A DNA stretch of 64,000 nt from Cupriavidus respiraculi (GCF_914271545.1 NZ_CAJZAH010000002.1:124001-188000); one strand, 5' to 3'. Positions 16,811 through 25,848 are shown, numbered from the stretch's first letter. Numbers and translations: made by a program. The notes: generated by a model not told the origin, from the letters alone.

Positions 16811-17332
16811 ATGACAGGCGAAACCGCCAACCCGGGCTCCACCGCCCACCCGAACGATCCGGCCCACGCCACCCGTGCCGCGTGGCTGCGGCTGCTGGCG
16901 CTGGCTGAGCCGGACGCGCTCGCCGGCGCCTATGCCCGCCTCGCGGGGCTAGCTCCCCTGCCCGCCTACCGCCTGCTGCGCAAGCCGGAGTCCGGCATGG
17001 CGATGGTGCGCGGCCGCGCCGGCGGCACCGGCGCGCGCTTCAATCTCGGCGAGATCACCGTCTCGCGCTGCGCGGTGGTGCTCGAGGCCGCGCCGGGCAC
17101 GCAGGACGGCGCCACGGCCGGCGTCGCCTACGTGCAAGGTCGCGACTGCCGCCATGTCGAGCACGCGGCCGTGCTGGATGCGCTGCTGCAGCGCCCGGAA
17201 TGGCACCAGCGCGTGCAGGAGATCGTGCTGGCCCCGATCGCCCGCCGGCTGGCCGACCGTGCCGCGCAGGAGGCGGCAATCGCCGCGCAGACGCGCGTCG
17301 AGTTTTTCACGATGGCGCGCGGAGACGACTGA
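16811..17332 (+). CDS. phnG: C-P lyase core subunit PhnG
   Basis: A 173-residue PhnG, part of the PhnGHIJ core complex that transfers phosphonate to ribose. Family features are RAAWLRLLALAEPDAL, PLPAYRLLRKPESGMAMVRGRAGGTGARFNLGEITVSRCAV and GVAYVQGRDCRHVEHAAVLDALLQ. ATG at 16811 is used; the in-frame GTG at 16805 lies within the AGGGG ribosome-binding segment. The following phnH starts 1 base after the stop. Confidence 0.93.
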   Translation: MTGETANPGSTAHPNDPAHATRAAWLRLLALAEPDALAGAYARLAGLAPLPAYRLLRKPESGMAMVRGRAGGTGARFNLGEITVSRCAVVLEAAPGTQDGATAGVAYVQGRDCRHVEHAAVLDALLQRPEWHQRVQEIVLAPIARRLADRAAQEAAIAAQTRVEFFTMARGDD

Positions 17333-17333
17333 G

Positions 17334-17963
17334 ATGACGCCGACCCAAACCATGACCGCAGCGCTGGCCACCCGCTCCGCCACCTCGCTGCTGCCGGGCT
17401 TCGGCGATCCCGTCGATGACGCGCAGCAGGTGTTCGCCGCCGCCCTGCAGGCGTTCGCCAACCCGGGCCGAACTGCCACGCTCGCCATCGGCTGCGGCTG
17501 TCCCGCCGGCCTGTCGCCCGCGATGGCGGCGCTGCTGCTGACGCTGGCCGATCCCGACACGCCCGTCTGGCTGCCCGCGGACATCGGCGACGCGGCGCGG
17601 GCCTTCCTGCGCTTCCACTGCGGCTGCCCGCTGGTGGACGACCTCGCGGCCGCCACCTTCGTGTGCGTGCCGGCCGGACACGCGATGCCGGCGCTGTCCC
17701 GATGCGCCCAGGGCGACCCCGCCTACCCCGACCGCTCCGCCACGCTCATCGCCGAAATGGCATCGCTGGACGAGGGCGAGGCGCTGACGCTGCGCGGCCC
17801 CGGCATCGAGACGACGCGGACGCTGCACGCGGACGGCCTGCCGCCGGGCTTCCGCGCGCAATGGCGCGCCAACAATGCCGGCTTTCCGCTCGGCGTGGAC
17901 CTGCTGCTGACCGCGGGGAACCGCATTTGTGCGCTCGCGCGCACCACCATCGTGGAGGACTGA
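17334..17963 (+). CDS. phnH: C-P lyase core subunit PhnH
   Basis: A 209-residue PhnH. It has LLPGFGDPVDDAQQVFAAALQAFANPGR near the N-terminus (the family's conserved PG-R region), ALLLTLADPDTPVWL, and the C-terminal GPGIETTRTLHADGLPPGFRAQWRANNAGFPLGVDLLL. PhnH forms the dimer that joins PhnG/I in the core complex. It is packed tightly between phnG and phnI (2-base gap downstream), consistent with a single mRNA. Confidence 0.93.
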   Translation: MTPTQTMTAALATRSATSLLPGFGDPVDDAQQVFAAALQAFANPGRTATLAIGCGCPAGLSPAMAALLLTLADPDTPVWLPADIGDAARAFLRFHCGCPLVDDLAAATFVCVPAGHAMPALSRCAQGDPAYPDRSATLIAEMASLDEGEALTLRGPGIETTRTLHADGLPPGFRAQWRANNAGFPLGVDLLLTAGNRICALARTTIVED

Positions 17964-17964
17964 C

Positions 17965-19137
17965 ATGTACGTAGCAGTCAAAGGCGGCGAACGCGCCATC
18001 CTGAACTCCTACCGGCTGGTCGACGCCTATCGCCGCGGCGACCCTTCGGTGCCCGAGCTGACGCTGGCGCAGATCCGCGAGCAGATGCCGCTGGCCGTCT
18101 CGCGCGTGATGGCCGAGGGCTCGCTGTACGACCCGCACCTGGCCGCGCTCGTCCTCAAGCAGGCGGCCGGCGACCAGATCGAGGCCATCTTCCTGCTGCG
18201 CGCCTACCGCACCACGCTGTCGCGCTTTGGCTACACGGAACCGGTGGACACCGGCGACATGCGCCTGCGCCGCCGTATCTCGTCGACCTTCAAGGACGTG
18301 CCGGGCGGGCAGGTGCTCGGCCCCACCTGGGACTACACACAGCGCCTGCTCGACTTCTCCCTCGAGGCCGAACGCGCGCACGAGCCCATGCCCGTCGGCC
18401 GCCCCGCCGACGACGCCGGCATGGCGCGCGTCACCGACCTGCTGGAGAGGGAAGAGCTGGTGGAAGCGGACGCCATCCCGCCCGGCGACCCCGTGCCGCC
18501 CGACCTGACGCGAGAACCGCTGACCCTGCCCGCCGGCCGCGCCGCGCGGCTGCAGAACCTGGCCCGCGCCGACGAGGGCTTCCTGCTGGCCATGGGCTAT
18601 TCCACGCAGCGCGGCTATGGCAACACCCATCCGTTCGCGGCCGAGATCCGCTACGGCACCGCCGAGGTGGAGTTGTTCGTCGAGGAGCTGGGCTTTGCCG
18701 TGACCATCGGCGAGATCGAACTGACCGAGTGCCAGATGATCAGCCAGTTCGCCGGCAGCGCCGAGGAAGCGCCCCGCTTCACGCGGGGCTATGGGCTGGT
18801 GTTCGGCTACAACGAGCGCAAGGCGATGTCCATGGCGCTCGTCGACCGCTCGATGCGCGCGGCGGAATTGGGCGAAGCCGCCGACGCCCCTGCCAACGAT
18901 ATCGAGTTCATGCTGTACCACAGCGATAACGTCGAGGCCTCGGGCTTCGTGCAGCACTTGAAGCTGCCGCACTACGTCGACTTCCAGACCAATCTCGAAC
19001 TGCTGCGCCGCCTGCGCGCGCAGTCCGGCGCGGGCGCCGGCGGCAACGAGGCCGCCAACGACGCGGCCGCCGTCGGCATCGACACCGACGCCGCCCATCC
19101 CGACCTGCAGCAGCCCGTGGAGGAGACCCTCGCATGA
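17965..19137 (+). CDS. phnI: C-P lyase core subunit PhnI
   Basis: A 390-residue PhnI, the nucleosidase-type subunit that displaces adenine from ATP with phosphonate in cooperation with PhnG/H/L. It begins MYVAVKGGERAILNSYRL, the standard PhnI N-terminus. Other conserved stretches are RAYRTTLSRFGYTEPVD, GFLLAMGYSTQRGYGNTHPFAAEIRYG and GFVQHLKLPHYVDFQ. The terminal 35 residues are Ala/Asn/Asp-rich and probably flexible. The stop overlaps the phnJ start. Confidence 0.94.
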   Translation: MYVAVKGGERAILNSYRLVDAYRRGDPSVPELTLAQIREQMPLAVSRVMAEGSLYDPHLAALVLKQAAGDQIEAIFLLRAYRTTLSRFGYTEPVDTGDMRLRRRISSTFKDVPGGQVLGPTWDYTQRLLDFSLEAERAHEPMPVGRPADDAGMARVTDLLEREELVEADAIPPGDPVPPDLTREPLTLPAGRAARLQNLARADEGFLLAMGYSTQRGYGNTHPFAAEIRYGTAEVELFVEELGFAVTIGEIELTECQMISQFAGSAEEAPRFTRGYGLVFGYNERKAMSMALVDRSMRAAELGEAADAPANDIEFMLYHSDNVEASGFVQHLKLPHYVDFQTNLELLRRLRAQSGAGAGGNEAANDAAAVGIDTDAAHPDLQQPVEETLA

Positions 19138-20036
19138 CCGCCGCCAACGCCACGGTGCGCGACGACAGCGTCGCGCGCGACCCGCACTACAACTTCGGCT
19201 ACCTCGACGAATCGACCAAGCGCATGCTGCGCCGGGCCCTGCTCAAGGCCGTCGCCATCCCCGGCTACCAGGTGCCGTTCGGCAGCCGCGAAATGCCGCT
19301 CCCCTATGGCTGGGGCACGGGCGGCATCCAGGTGACCGCGGCCATCATCGGCCGCCAGGACGTGCTCAAGGTCATCGACCAGGGCTCGGACGACACCACC
19401 AACGCCATCAATATCCGCCGCTTCTTCGGCCGCGTCACCGGCGTCAAGACCACCGAGCGCACGCCGGAGGCGACCATCGTCCAGACCCGCCACCGCATCC
19501 CCGAAACGCCGCTGCGCGAAGGCCAGACCCTGGTCTTCCAGGTGCCGATTCCCGAGCCGCTGCGGTGGCTCGAACCCAGCGAGACCGAGACCCGCACCAT
19601 GCATGCGCTGGCCGAATACGGCGCCATGCACGTCAAGCTCTACGAGGACATCGCGCGCCACGGCCATATCGCCACCACCTACGACTATCCGGTGATCGTC
19701 AACGAGCGCTACATGATGCGTCCCTCGCCCATTCCCAAGTTCGACAACCCCAAGCTGGACCGCAGCCCCGCGCTGATGCTGTTCGGCGCGGGCCGCGAAA
19801 AGCGCGTCTACGCGGTGCCGCCCTACACCCGCGTCAAGAGCCTGGACTTCGTCGATCATCCGTTCTCCGTCGAGACGTGGTCCACCTGCTGCGCGCAGTG
19901 CGGCGCCACCGACAGCTACCTGGACGAGATCATCACCGACGATGCCGGCACGCGCATGTTCGTGTGCTCGGACACCGAATACTGCGCGGACCGCCAAGCC
20001 GCGCAAACCATGCAGGCCGCGGGGAACGCACGATGA
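19134..20036 (+). CDS. phnJ: Alpha-D-ribose 1-methylphosphonate 5-phosphate C-P lyase PhnJ
   Basis: A 300-residue radical-SAM enzyme that breaks the carbon-phosphorus bond. The unusual Fe4S4 ligand pattern C-x2-C-x21-C is intact (Cys253, Cys256, Cys278) and is followed by Cys284 with five residues between, as in PhnJ. The N-terminal FGYLDESTKRMLRRALLKAVAIPGYQVPFGSREMPLPYGWGTGGIQ is strongly conserved in the family. The start overlaps phnI by 4 bases, and phnK starts inside the stop. This is the key gene showing that the locus is a true C-P lyase. Confidence 0.97.
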   Translation: MTAANATVRDDSVARDPHYNFGYLDESTKRMLRRALLKAVAIPGYQVPFGSREMPLPYGWGTGGIQVTAAIIGRQDVLKVIDQGSDDTTNAINIRRFFGRVTGVKTTERTPEATIVQTRHRIPETPLREGQTLVFQVPIPEPLRWLEPSETETRTMHALAEYGAMHVKLYEDIARHGHIATTYDYPVIVNERYMMRPSPIPKFDNPKLDRSPALMLFGAGREKRVYAVPPYTRVKSLDFVDHPFSVETWSTCCAQCGATDSYLDEIITDDAGTRMFVCSDTEYCADRQAAQTMQAAGNAR

Positions 20037-20809
20037 GCGCGACACCCCTGCTGTCGGTGCGCCAGCTCACGCGCACCTGGGACGGTGTGCACGGCTGCCA
20101 CGATGTCAGCTTCGATCTCTATCCCGGCGAGGTGCTGTGCGTGGTCGGCGAGTCCGGCTCCGGCAAGAGCACCCTGCTGCAGGCGCTCTCGATGCAGGCG
20201 CCGGCGCAGCGCGGCTCGGTCAGCTACGACATGCGCGAAAACGGCCTGACCGATCTGGCCACCCTGTCCAGCGCGCGCATGCGGCTGCTGGCGCGCACCG
20301 ACTGGGGCTTCGTCCACCAGCACGCGCGCGACGGCCTGCGCATGCAGGTCAGCGCCGGCGCCAATATCGCCGAGCGACTGATGGCCGTGGGCCAGCGCCA
20401 CTACGGCGAGCTGCGCGACGTGGCCGGGGCATGGCTGGAAAAGATGGAGATCGACCTGGCGCGGCTGGACGACACCCCGCGCGCCTTCTCCGGCGGCATG
20501 CAGCAGCGGCTGCAGATCGCCCGCAACCTGGTGACGCACCCGCGCCTGGTGTTCATGGACGAGCCGACCGCCTCGCTCGACGTGTCGGTGCAAGCGCGGC
20601 TGCTGGACCTGCTGCGCCGGCTGGTGACCGATCTGGGCCTTGCCGCCATCCTCGTCACTCACGATCTCGCCGTGGCGCGCCTGCTCGCCCATCGCACGCT
20701 GGTGATGCAGGGCGGCCGCGTGGTGGAACAGGGCCTGACCGACCAGATCCTGGACGATCCGCAGCATCCCTACACCCAGTTGCTCGTCTCTTCCATCCTG
20801 CAGGGCTGA
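20033..20809 (+). CDS. phnK: C-P lyase ABC-type protein PhnK
   Basis: A 258-residue soluble ABC ATPase that docks on the PhnGHIJ core. Walker A GESGSGKST near residue 40, signature FSGGMQQRLQIAR, Walker B LVFMDEPTASLDVSVQ and switch VTHDLAVARLL are all intact. FVHQHARDGLRMQVSAGANIAERLMA, with its HQH insertion, is diagnostic of PhnK. It starts within the phnJ stop and is followed by phnL 2 bases later. It has no membrane partner; it works in the lyase complex. Confidence 0.94.
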   Translation: MSATPLLSVRQLTRTWDGVHGCHDVSFDLYPGEVLCVVGESGSGKSTLLQALSMQAPAQRGSVSYDMRENGLTDLATLSSARMRLLARTDWGFVHQHARDGLRMQVSAGANIAERLMAVGQRHYGELRDVAGAWLEKMEIDLARLDDTPRAFSGGMQQRLQIARNLVTHPRLVFMDEPTASLDVSVQARLLDLLRRLVTDLGLAAILVTHDLAVARLLAHRTLVMQGGRVVEQGLTDQILDDPQHPYTQLLVSSILQG

Positions 20810-20811
20810 CC

Positions 20812-21540
20812 ATGACGCAAGCCAACCCCAACAATGCGCTGATCGCCGTGCGCGGCCTCGGCAAGATGTTCACGTTGCACAACCAGGGCGGGATTCGTTT
20901 GCCGGTGCTTCAGGCCGTCGATTTCGAGGCGGGCGCTGGCGAATGCCTAGTGCTGTCCGGGCGCTCCGGCACTGGCAAGAGCACCCTGTTGCGCTGCCTG
21001 TACGGCAACTACCTCGCCACCGAGGGCACGATCCAGCTGCGCGATACCAGCGCCGAAGGCGCGCCGTGGGTGGAGCTGACCAACGCCCCGGAGCAGCGCG
21101 TGCTCGCGCTGCGGCGGCATGTGATCGGCTATGTCAGCCAGTTCCTGCGCGCCATTCCGCGCGTCGGCACGCTGGACGTGGTGGCCGATCCCCTGCAGCA
21201 GCGCGGCGCGGACCGCGACGAGGCGCGGGAGCGCGCGGCCATCCTGCTCGAACGCCTGAACCTGCCGCGCCGGCTGTGGGATCTGCCGCCGGCCACCTTC
21301 TCGGGCGGCGAGCAGCAGCGCGTCAATATCGCGCGCGGCCTGATCGGCGGCCATCCGATCCTGCTGCTGGACGAGCCCACCGCCTCGCTCGACGCCGACA
21401 ACCGCGCGGTGGTGATCGAACTGATCCGCGAGGCGCTGGCCGACGGCCGCTGCCTGATCGGCATCTTCCACGACGAAGCGGTGCGCGATGCCGTGGCCAC
21501 GCGGCTGCTGCCGCTGCAACCGGCCGCGGCCCTCGCCTGA
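20812..21540 (+). CDS. phnL: C-P lyase ABC-type protein PhnL
   Basis: A 242-residue ABC protein. Walker A GRSGTGKST, YVSQFLRAIPRV Q-loop region, signature FSGGEQQRVNIAR, Walker B ILLLDEPTASLDADN and a GIFHDEAVRD switch are all present. Together with PhnGHI it is needed to attach phosphonate to ATP-derived ribose. It overlaps nothing and precedes the second phnM by 41 bases. Confidence 0.94.
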   Translation: MTQANPNNALIAVRGLGKMFTLHNQGGIRLPVLQAVDFEAGAGECLVLSGRSGTGKSTLLRCLYGNYLATEGTIQLRDTSAEGAPWVELTNAPEQRVLALRRHVIGYVSQFLRAIPRVGTLDVVADPLQQRGADRDEARERAAILLERLNLPRRLWDLPPATFSGGEQQRVNIARGLIGGHPILLLDEPTASLDADNRAVVIELIREALADGRCLIGIFHDEAVRDAVATRLLPLQPAAALA

Positions 21541-21581
21541 ACCCGCGGCAAGCCTTCCACGAACCCGACACGGAACCGGAC

Positions 21582-22796
21582 ATGTCCGCCACCTACCTGA
21601 CCCATATCACCCTCGTCCTGCCCGACCGCGTGCTGCCCGACAGCGCGCTGCTGATCGAGGACGGACGCATCGCCGCGATCGAACCGGAACCGGCCGCGGT
21701 GCCGCCCCATGCCAACGTGCTCGCGCTGCCGGGCCACACCGTCATGCCCGGCCTGATCGACGTGCACTGCGACGCCATCGAGAAGGAGGCCGAGCCGCGC
21801 GCCAGCGTGCTGTTTCCGCTGGACTTCGCGGTCGCGCAGGTCGACCGCCGCAACGCGGCCGCCGGCATCACCACCCCTTACCATGCGCTGTCGTTCGCCA
21901 GCCGCGAATGGGGCGTGCGCAACAACGAGACCGCCGCCACGCTGGTGCGCACCGTCGCCGCCTGGCGCGCCCACGGCCTCGTCGACAACCGCATCCACTG
22001 CCGCTACGAGGTGACCGACGCCGCGGCGGTGCCGGTACTGGAAGCGCTGATGGATGACGGCGTGGTCGATCTGCTGTCGGTGATGGACCATTCGCCCGGC
22101 CAGGGCCAGTTCAAGACGCTGGACGCCTATCTGGCCTACATGATGGGCAACCACGGCATGACGCGCGAAGAGGCGGCCGCAGCCGCGGCAAAAAAGAGCG
22201 CCGACCTCGATGGCGCCCACGAGCGCGTCGAACGGCTGCTGTCGCGGGCGCAGCGGGCCGGCATTCCTACCGCCAGCCACGACGACGATTCGGCGCAGCG
22301 CATTGCCACGATGCATGGCCTGGGCGTGCGCATGAGCGAATTCCCCATCAACCTCGAGACCGCGCAAGCCGCTGCCAGCCACGCGCTGCCCACCATCCTG
22401 GGCGCGCCCAACGTGCTGCGCGGCCGCAGCCAGAGCGGTTCGATGCGCGCCATCGACGCCATCCGCGCCGGCGTGGGCAATATCCTGTGCTCCGACTACC
22501 AGCCCTCGACGCTGATCGCGGCCGCGTTCGCGGCGGCGCGGCTCTCGGAACTGCCGCTGAACGAGGCGCTCGCGCTGGTCACGGCGAATCCGGCCGACGC
22601 GTGCCTGCTGCACGACCGCGGACGGCTCGCGCCGGGCGCGCGCGCCGACGTGATCGCGGTCGCCCACGTCGCCGGCCAGCCGATGGTCACGCATACGTGG
22701 TCCGCGGGCAGGCTCGTTTTCGCGGCCGGCTATCCCGCGCTGGCGGCGGGCGCCGCCCATCGCCCCTCGCCGGAAACGGTGCGCGAGGCGGCCTGA
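21582..22796 (+). CDS. phnM: Alpha-D-ribose 1-methylphosphonate 5-triphosphate diphosphatase PhnM (second copy)
   Basis: A 404-residue amidohydrolase in the usual position after phnL. Seen are GLIDVHCDAIEKEAEPRASVLFPLDFAV, CRYEVTD, SVMDHSPGQGQF (a PhnM hallmark), ASHDDDSAQRI, FPINLETAQAA, GAPNVLRGRSQSG and LCSDYQPS. These match canonical PhnM better than the copy at 14613. It makes ribose 1-methylphosphonate 5-phosphate, the PhnJ substrate. Last gene of the phnGHIJKLM operon; no clear terminator hairpin was spotted before the convergent LysR gene 17 bases away. Confidence 0.93.
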   Translation: MSATYLTHITLVLPDRVLPDSALLIEDGRIAAIEPEPAAVPPHANVLALPGHTVMPGLIDVHCDAIEKEAEPRASVLFPLDFAVAQVDRRNAAAGITTPYHALSFASREWGVRNNETAATLVRTVAAWRAHGLVDNRIHCRYEVTDAAAVPVLEALMDDGVVDLLSVMDHSPGQGQFKTLDAYLAYMMGNHGMTREEAAAAAAKKSADLDGAHERVERLLSRAQRAGIPTASHDDDSAQRIATMHGLGVRMSEFPINLETAQAAASHALPTILGAPNVLRGRSQSGSMRAIDAIRAGVGNILCSDYQPSTLIAAAFAAARLSELPLNEALALVTANPADACLLHDRGRLAPGARADVIAVAHVAGQPMVTHTWSAGRLVFAAGYPALAAGAAHRPSPETVREAA

Positions 22797-22813
22797 GCCG
22801 CCGCGGCAGCGGC

Positions 22814-23728
22814 TCAGCCGCTGCCCTCCTTCCTTGCGCCCGCCGGCAACGCCTGCTGCAGCAGCCCCCGCACGTTAGCCGCCACCTGGTGCGGATTGCC
22901 CCGCCGCCAGACCAGGTGCAGTTCGACGTCAAGTCCCACCGGTTCGTCCAGCGGGCGAAAGCCCACGCCGGCGTAGCCGAGCCGCCAGGCCGACTGCGGC
23001 ACCAGCGCGACGCCCATGCCGGCATCCACCAGCGACAGGATCGAATGGGTGTGGCTGAGCGTCTGCACGGTGTCGGGCGCCACGCCCTCGGCGCGCAGGC
23101 GTCCGGCGACGATCTCGTACAGATAGCGCGATTCGGACGGGCAGAACTCGATGAAAGGCTGCGCCTCGAGCGAGGCGAGCGTCAGGCGTTCGGCCTGCAG
23201 CAGCGGATGGCCGACCGGCGCGGCCAGCACGAACGGCTCGCGCAGCAGCGGCGCTGACTCCGCGAAGCTGCGCGGCGAGAACGGCCGGACCACGCCCAGC
23301 TCGATGCGGTCCGCGCCGATGGCTTCGAGCTGCGCGTCGGTCTGCATTTCCCGCAGCGCGATATGGACCTCGGGCAGGCTGGCCCGGATCGTGGACAGCA
23401 GTTGGGGCAGCAGCGTGAAGCTGGCCGCCGGAATGAATCCCATCGTGACGCAACCGGCATCAGCCCGCATGGCGCGGCGCGCCGCCAGCTTCGCGGCCTG
23501 GCTGCGGCGCAGGATGTCCTCGGCTTCGCGCAGGAAGGTTGCGCCCGCGGGCGTGAGCCGCACCGCGCCGCCCGAGCGCTCCAGCAGCTGCACCCCCACC
23601 TCATGTTCGAGCAGCTGGATATGCCGCGTCAGCGGCGGCTGGGTCATGTTCAGCAGCGCCGCGGCGCGGCCGAAATGCAGCTCGGTCGCGACCGCCACGA
23701 AGCTGCGGAGATGGGATAGCTGAAGCAC
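22814..23728 (-). CDS. LysR-family transcriptional regulator
   Basis: A 304-residue LysR regulator with an N-terminal HTH (LRSFVAVATELHFGRAAALLNMTQPPLTRHIQLLEHEVGVQLLER) and a two-lobed effector domain. The start is GTG. It is divergent from the aldolase-family gene at 23831 across a 102-base gap with two palindromes, so it very likely controls the sugar-acid operon 23831-27279. Inducer not determinable from sequence; a catabolic sugar acid is plausible. Confidence 0.88.
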   Translation of the reverse strand: MLQLSHLRSFVAVATELHFGRAAALLNMTQPPLTRHIQLLEHEVGVQLLERSGGAVRLTPAGATFLREAEDILRRSQAAKLAARRAMRADAGCVTMGFIPAASFTLLPQLLSTIRASLPEVHIALREMQTDAQLEAIGADRIELGVVRPFSPRSFAESAPLLREPFVLAAPVGHPLLQAERLTLASLEAQPFIEFCPSESRYLYEIVAGRLRAEGVAPDTVQTLSHTHSILSLVDAGMGVALVPQSAWRLGYAGVGFRPLDEPVGLDVELHLVWRRGNPHQVAANVRGLLQQALPAGARKEGSG

Positions 23729-23729
23729 G

Positions 23730-23757
23730 ATTCAAAAATTGAATTGGCGGATCGCCA
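23730..23757. promoter_or_regulatory. Twin palindromes in the LysR/aldolase divergent gap
   Basis: ATTCAAAAATTGAAT (23730-23744) and TGGCGGATCGCCA (23745-23757) are two adjacent perfect inverted repeats right upstream of the LysR start. The first has the T-N11-A shape of LysR recognition sites. The aldolase gene has AGGAGA at 23821 before its GTG start. Autoregulation plus divergent activation is the likely arrangement. Confidence 0.5.
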
Positions 23758-23830
23758 GTTTGAATTGGACGGCGGAACCGGGGCCTTCTTAAAGTAGCGC
23801 CTCCAATGTCCTACCCGTTCAGGAGATCAA

Positions 23831-24748
23831 GTGGCGACTTTCCAAGGTTCCGCGCTGCGCGAGGCGCTCAATGGCATTTCCGGCATCCTGGTCACGCCAT
23901 TCGACGCGAATGATACCGTCTCGCCGGGCCCGCTCGCGGCCGTGGTGGACCGCGCCGTCGGCGCCGGCGTGCATGTGCTGGTCGCCAACGGCAATACCAG
24001 CGAGTTCTATGGCCTGCGCGAGCAGGAAGCCGCGCGCATGGTCCATGTGGCCGCCGAGTACGTGGCCGGCCGCGTACCGCTGCTGGCCGGCGTCGGCCGC
24101 AGCGTCCACGAGGCTTGCGCGCTGGCCGCCACCTCCCGCGAGGCCGGCGCCGACGCGCTGATGGTGCACCAGCCGCCCGATCCCTTCGTGTCGCCGCGCG
24201 GCGTGGTCTCCTACGTGCGCAGCATCGCCGAGGCGGGCCAGGGCCTGCCGCTGGTGCTCTACCTGCGCAACGAGAATATCGGCCTGGCCGCCATCGAGGC
24301 GCTGTGCCGCATCCCCGAGGTGGTCGGCGTCAAGTGGGCCTCCCCCACGCCGCTGGTGCTGGCCGAGGCCATCCGCCGCACCGCCGACCGCGGGCTGGCC
24401 TGGGTCGGCGGCCTCGCCGAGGTGTGGGCGCCCTCCTTCTATGCGGTCGGCGCGCGCGGCTTTACCTCCGGCCTGATCAACGTGATGCCCGAGCGCTCGG
24501 TGGCGATCCATCGCGCGCTGGAAGCCGGCGACTACGCGCTGTCCATGCGCCTGATCGGCGAAATGCTGCCCTTCGAGGAACTGCGGGCCCAGGAGAACAA
24601 CGGCACCAATGTCACCGTGGTCAAGTCGGCGCTCGCGCTGATGGGAAACGACTGCGGTGCGACCCGGGCGCCCTCGGCGTGGCCGCTGACAGACGCGCAG
24701 CAGCAGCGCCTGCGCGAGCTGATGAGCGGCTGGGGCCTGGCGCGCTGA
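23831..24748 (+). CDS. Dihydrodipicolinate synthase-family aldolase/dehydratase, KdgD-like
   Basis: A 305-residue (beta/alpha)8 lyase of the DapA superfamily. Schiff-base Lys168 is in EVVGVKWASP and the catalytic Tyr144 in PLVLYLRNENIG; the substrate-binding NGNTSEFYGL replaces the GTTGE of DapA. Beside a semialdehyde dehydrogenase and a Bug binding protein, the likely activity is 5-dehydro-4-deoxyglucarate dehydratase, giving 2-oxoglutarate semialdehyde in glucarate/galactarate use. That assignment is from context; other keto-acid aldolase activities fit equally. GTG start with AGGAGA upstream. Confidence 0.75.
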   Translation: MATFQGSALREALNGISGILVTPFDANDTVSPGPLAAVVDRAVGAGVHVLVANGNTSEFYGLREQEAARMVHVAAEYVAGRVPLLAGVGRSVHEACALAATSREAGADALMVHQPPDPFVSPRGVVSYVRSIAEAGQGLPLVLYLRNENIGLAAIEALCRIPEVVGVKWASPTPLVLAEAIRRTADRGLAWVGGLAEVWAPSFYAVGARGFTSGLINVMPERSVAIHRALEAGDYALSMRLIGEMLPFEELRAQENNGTNVTVVKSALALMGNDCGATRAPSAWPLTDAQQQRLRELMSGWGLAR

Positions 24749-24814
24749 TCCCCGCGGCGCATGGCGCACGCCATGCGCCCCCACACAACAACAAATCGTC
24801 ACTGGAGACCATCG

Positions 24815-25774
24815 ATGCAATTCCGTCGTACCCTGCTCGCGCTTTGCGCCTTCGCCTCGCTGACCGGCACCGCCGCGGCGCAGAACTATCCCTCGCGTCC
24901 CATCACCGTCGTGGTCGGCTCCAGCGCCGGCAGCGCGACCGATGGGCTGGCCCGCGCGGTCGGCAATGAAATCACCCGGCTCACCGGCCAGGCGGTGGTG
25001 GTGGAAAACCGCGCCGGCGCCATGGGCGGCATCGCGGCCCAGACCGTGGCGCGCGCCAAGCCGGACGGCTACACGCTGTTCATCACCACCAACACCACGC
25101 AGGCCGCCAACCCGCACCTGCTCAAGACGCTGCCCTACGATCCGATCAAGGACTTCACGCCCGTCACGCTGATGACCAAGGGCTACCAGCTGCTGGTGGT
25201 CAATCCCAACGTGAAGGCCAACAACATCCCCGAGATGATCGCGCTGGCCAAGAAGGACCCTGGCAAGCTCGCCTACGGGTCGGGCAGCTCGTCGGCGCGC
25301 GTCGCTGCCGAACTCTTCCAGCAGATGACCGGCACGGAGATGAACTACGTCCCGTACAAGGCCAACCCGCCGGCGGTGATCGATCTGGTCGCCGGCCAGA
25401 CCGACCTGATGATCGTCGACCTGCCAGCCAGCCTGCCGCACGTGCGTTCGGGCAAGCTGCGCGCGCTGGGCATCAGCGGCCCGAAGCGCTCGCCGCTGGT
25501 GCCGAACGTGCCCCCGATCGCCGAGACGCTGCCGGGCTATGAGGCCGGGTACTGGAACGCGCTCTATGCGCCCGCCAACACGCCGCAACCGGTGGTGCAG
25601 CGCGTGACCGAGCTGTTCCACCGCGCGCTGGCCGCGCCGAGCGTGCGCCAGGTGGTGGAGCAGTCCGGCCAGGAGATCGCGACCTCCAGCCCCGACGAAC
25701 TGGGCCGCTTCCAGCTCGCCGAGCTGGATCGCTGGGGCCGCATCATCCGCACGGCGGGGATCGAGAAGGAATAA
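24815..25774 (+). CDS. Bug-family (tripartite tricarboxylate transporter) substrate-binding protein
   Basis: A 319-residue periplasmic protein with a signal peptide (MQFRRTLLALCAFASLTGTAAA). The Bug/TctC pattern continues with YPSRPITVVVGSSAGSATDGLARAVGNEI, VVENRAGAMGGIAAQTVARAKPDGYTL, LPYDPIKDFTPVTLM and ITGTEMNYVPYKANPPAVIDLVAGQTDLMIVD-like segments. No TctA/TctB membrane partners are nearby, which is common for this expanded family. It probably binds the sugar acid or dicarboxylate degraded by the neighbouring enzymes. Confidence 0.9.
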   Translation: MQFRRTLLALCAFASLTGTAAAQNYPSRPITVVVGSSAGSATDGLARAVGNEITRLTGQAVVVENRAGAMGGIAAQTVARAKPDGYTLFITTNTTQAANPHLLKTLPYDPIKDFTPVTLMTKGYQLLVVNPNVKANNIPEMIALAKKDPGKLAYGSGSSSARVAAELFQQMTGTEMNYVPYKANPPAVIDLVAGQTDLMIVDLPASLPHVRSGKLRALGISGPKRSPLVPNVPPIAETLPGYEAGYWNALYAPANTPQPVVQRVTELFHRALAAPSVRQVVEQSGQEIATSSPDELGRFQLAELDRWGRIIRTAGIEKE

Positions 25775-25800
25775 CGGCGTATCACCGCTACTGTCTGTCT

Positions 25801-25826
25801 CCCCTCTCCCGCCAGCGGGAGAGGGG
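25801..25826. repeat. Single hairpin of the palindromic repeat family (copy 2, partial)
   Basis: A 26-base perfect palindrome, CCCCTCTCCCGC-CA-GCGGGAGAGGGG, sits between the Bug protein stop and the aldehyde dehydrogenase start. It is one internal hairpin of the longer element seen at 13172 and 53467, without the outer arms. Within an operon it could stabilise upstream mRNA or attenuate downstream transcription. Confidence 0.8.
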
Positions 25827-25848
25827 AGCAAACAAAAGGAATCCGACC

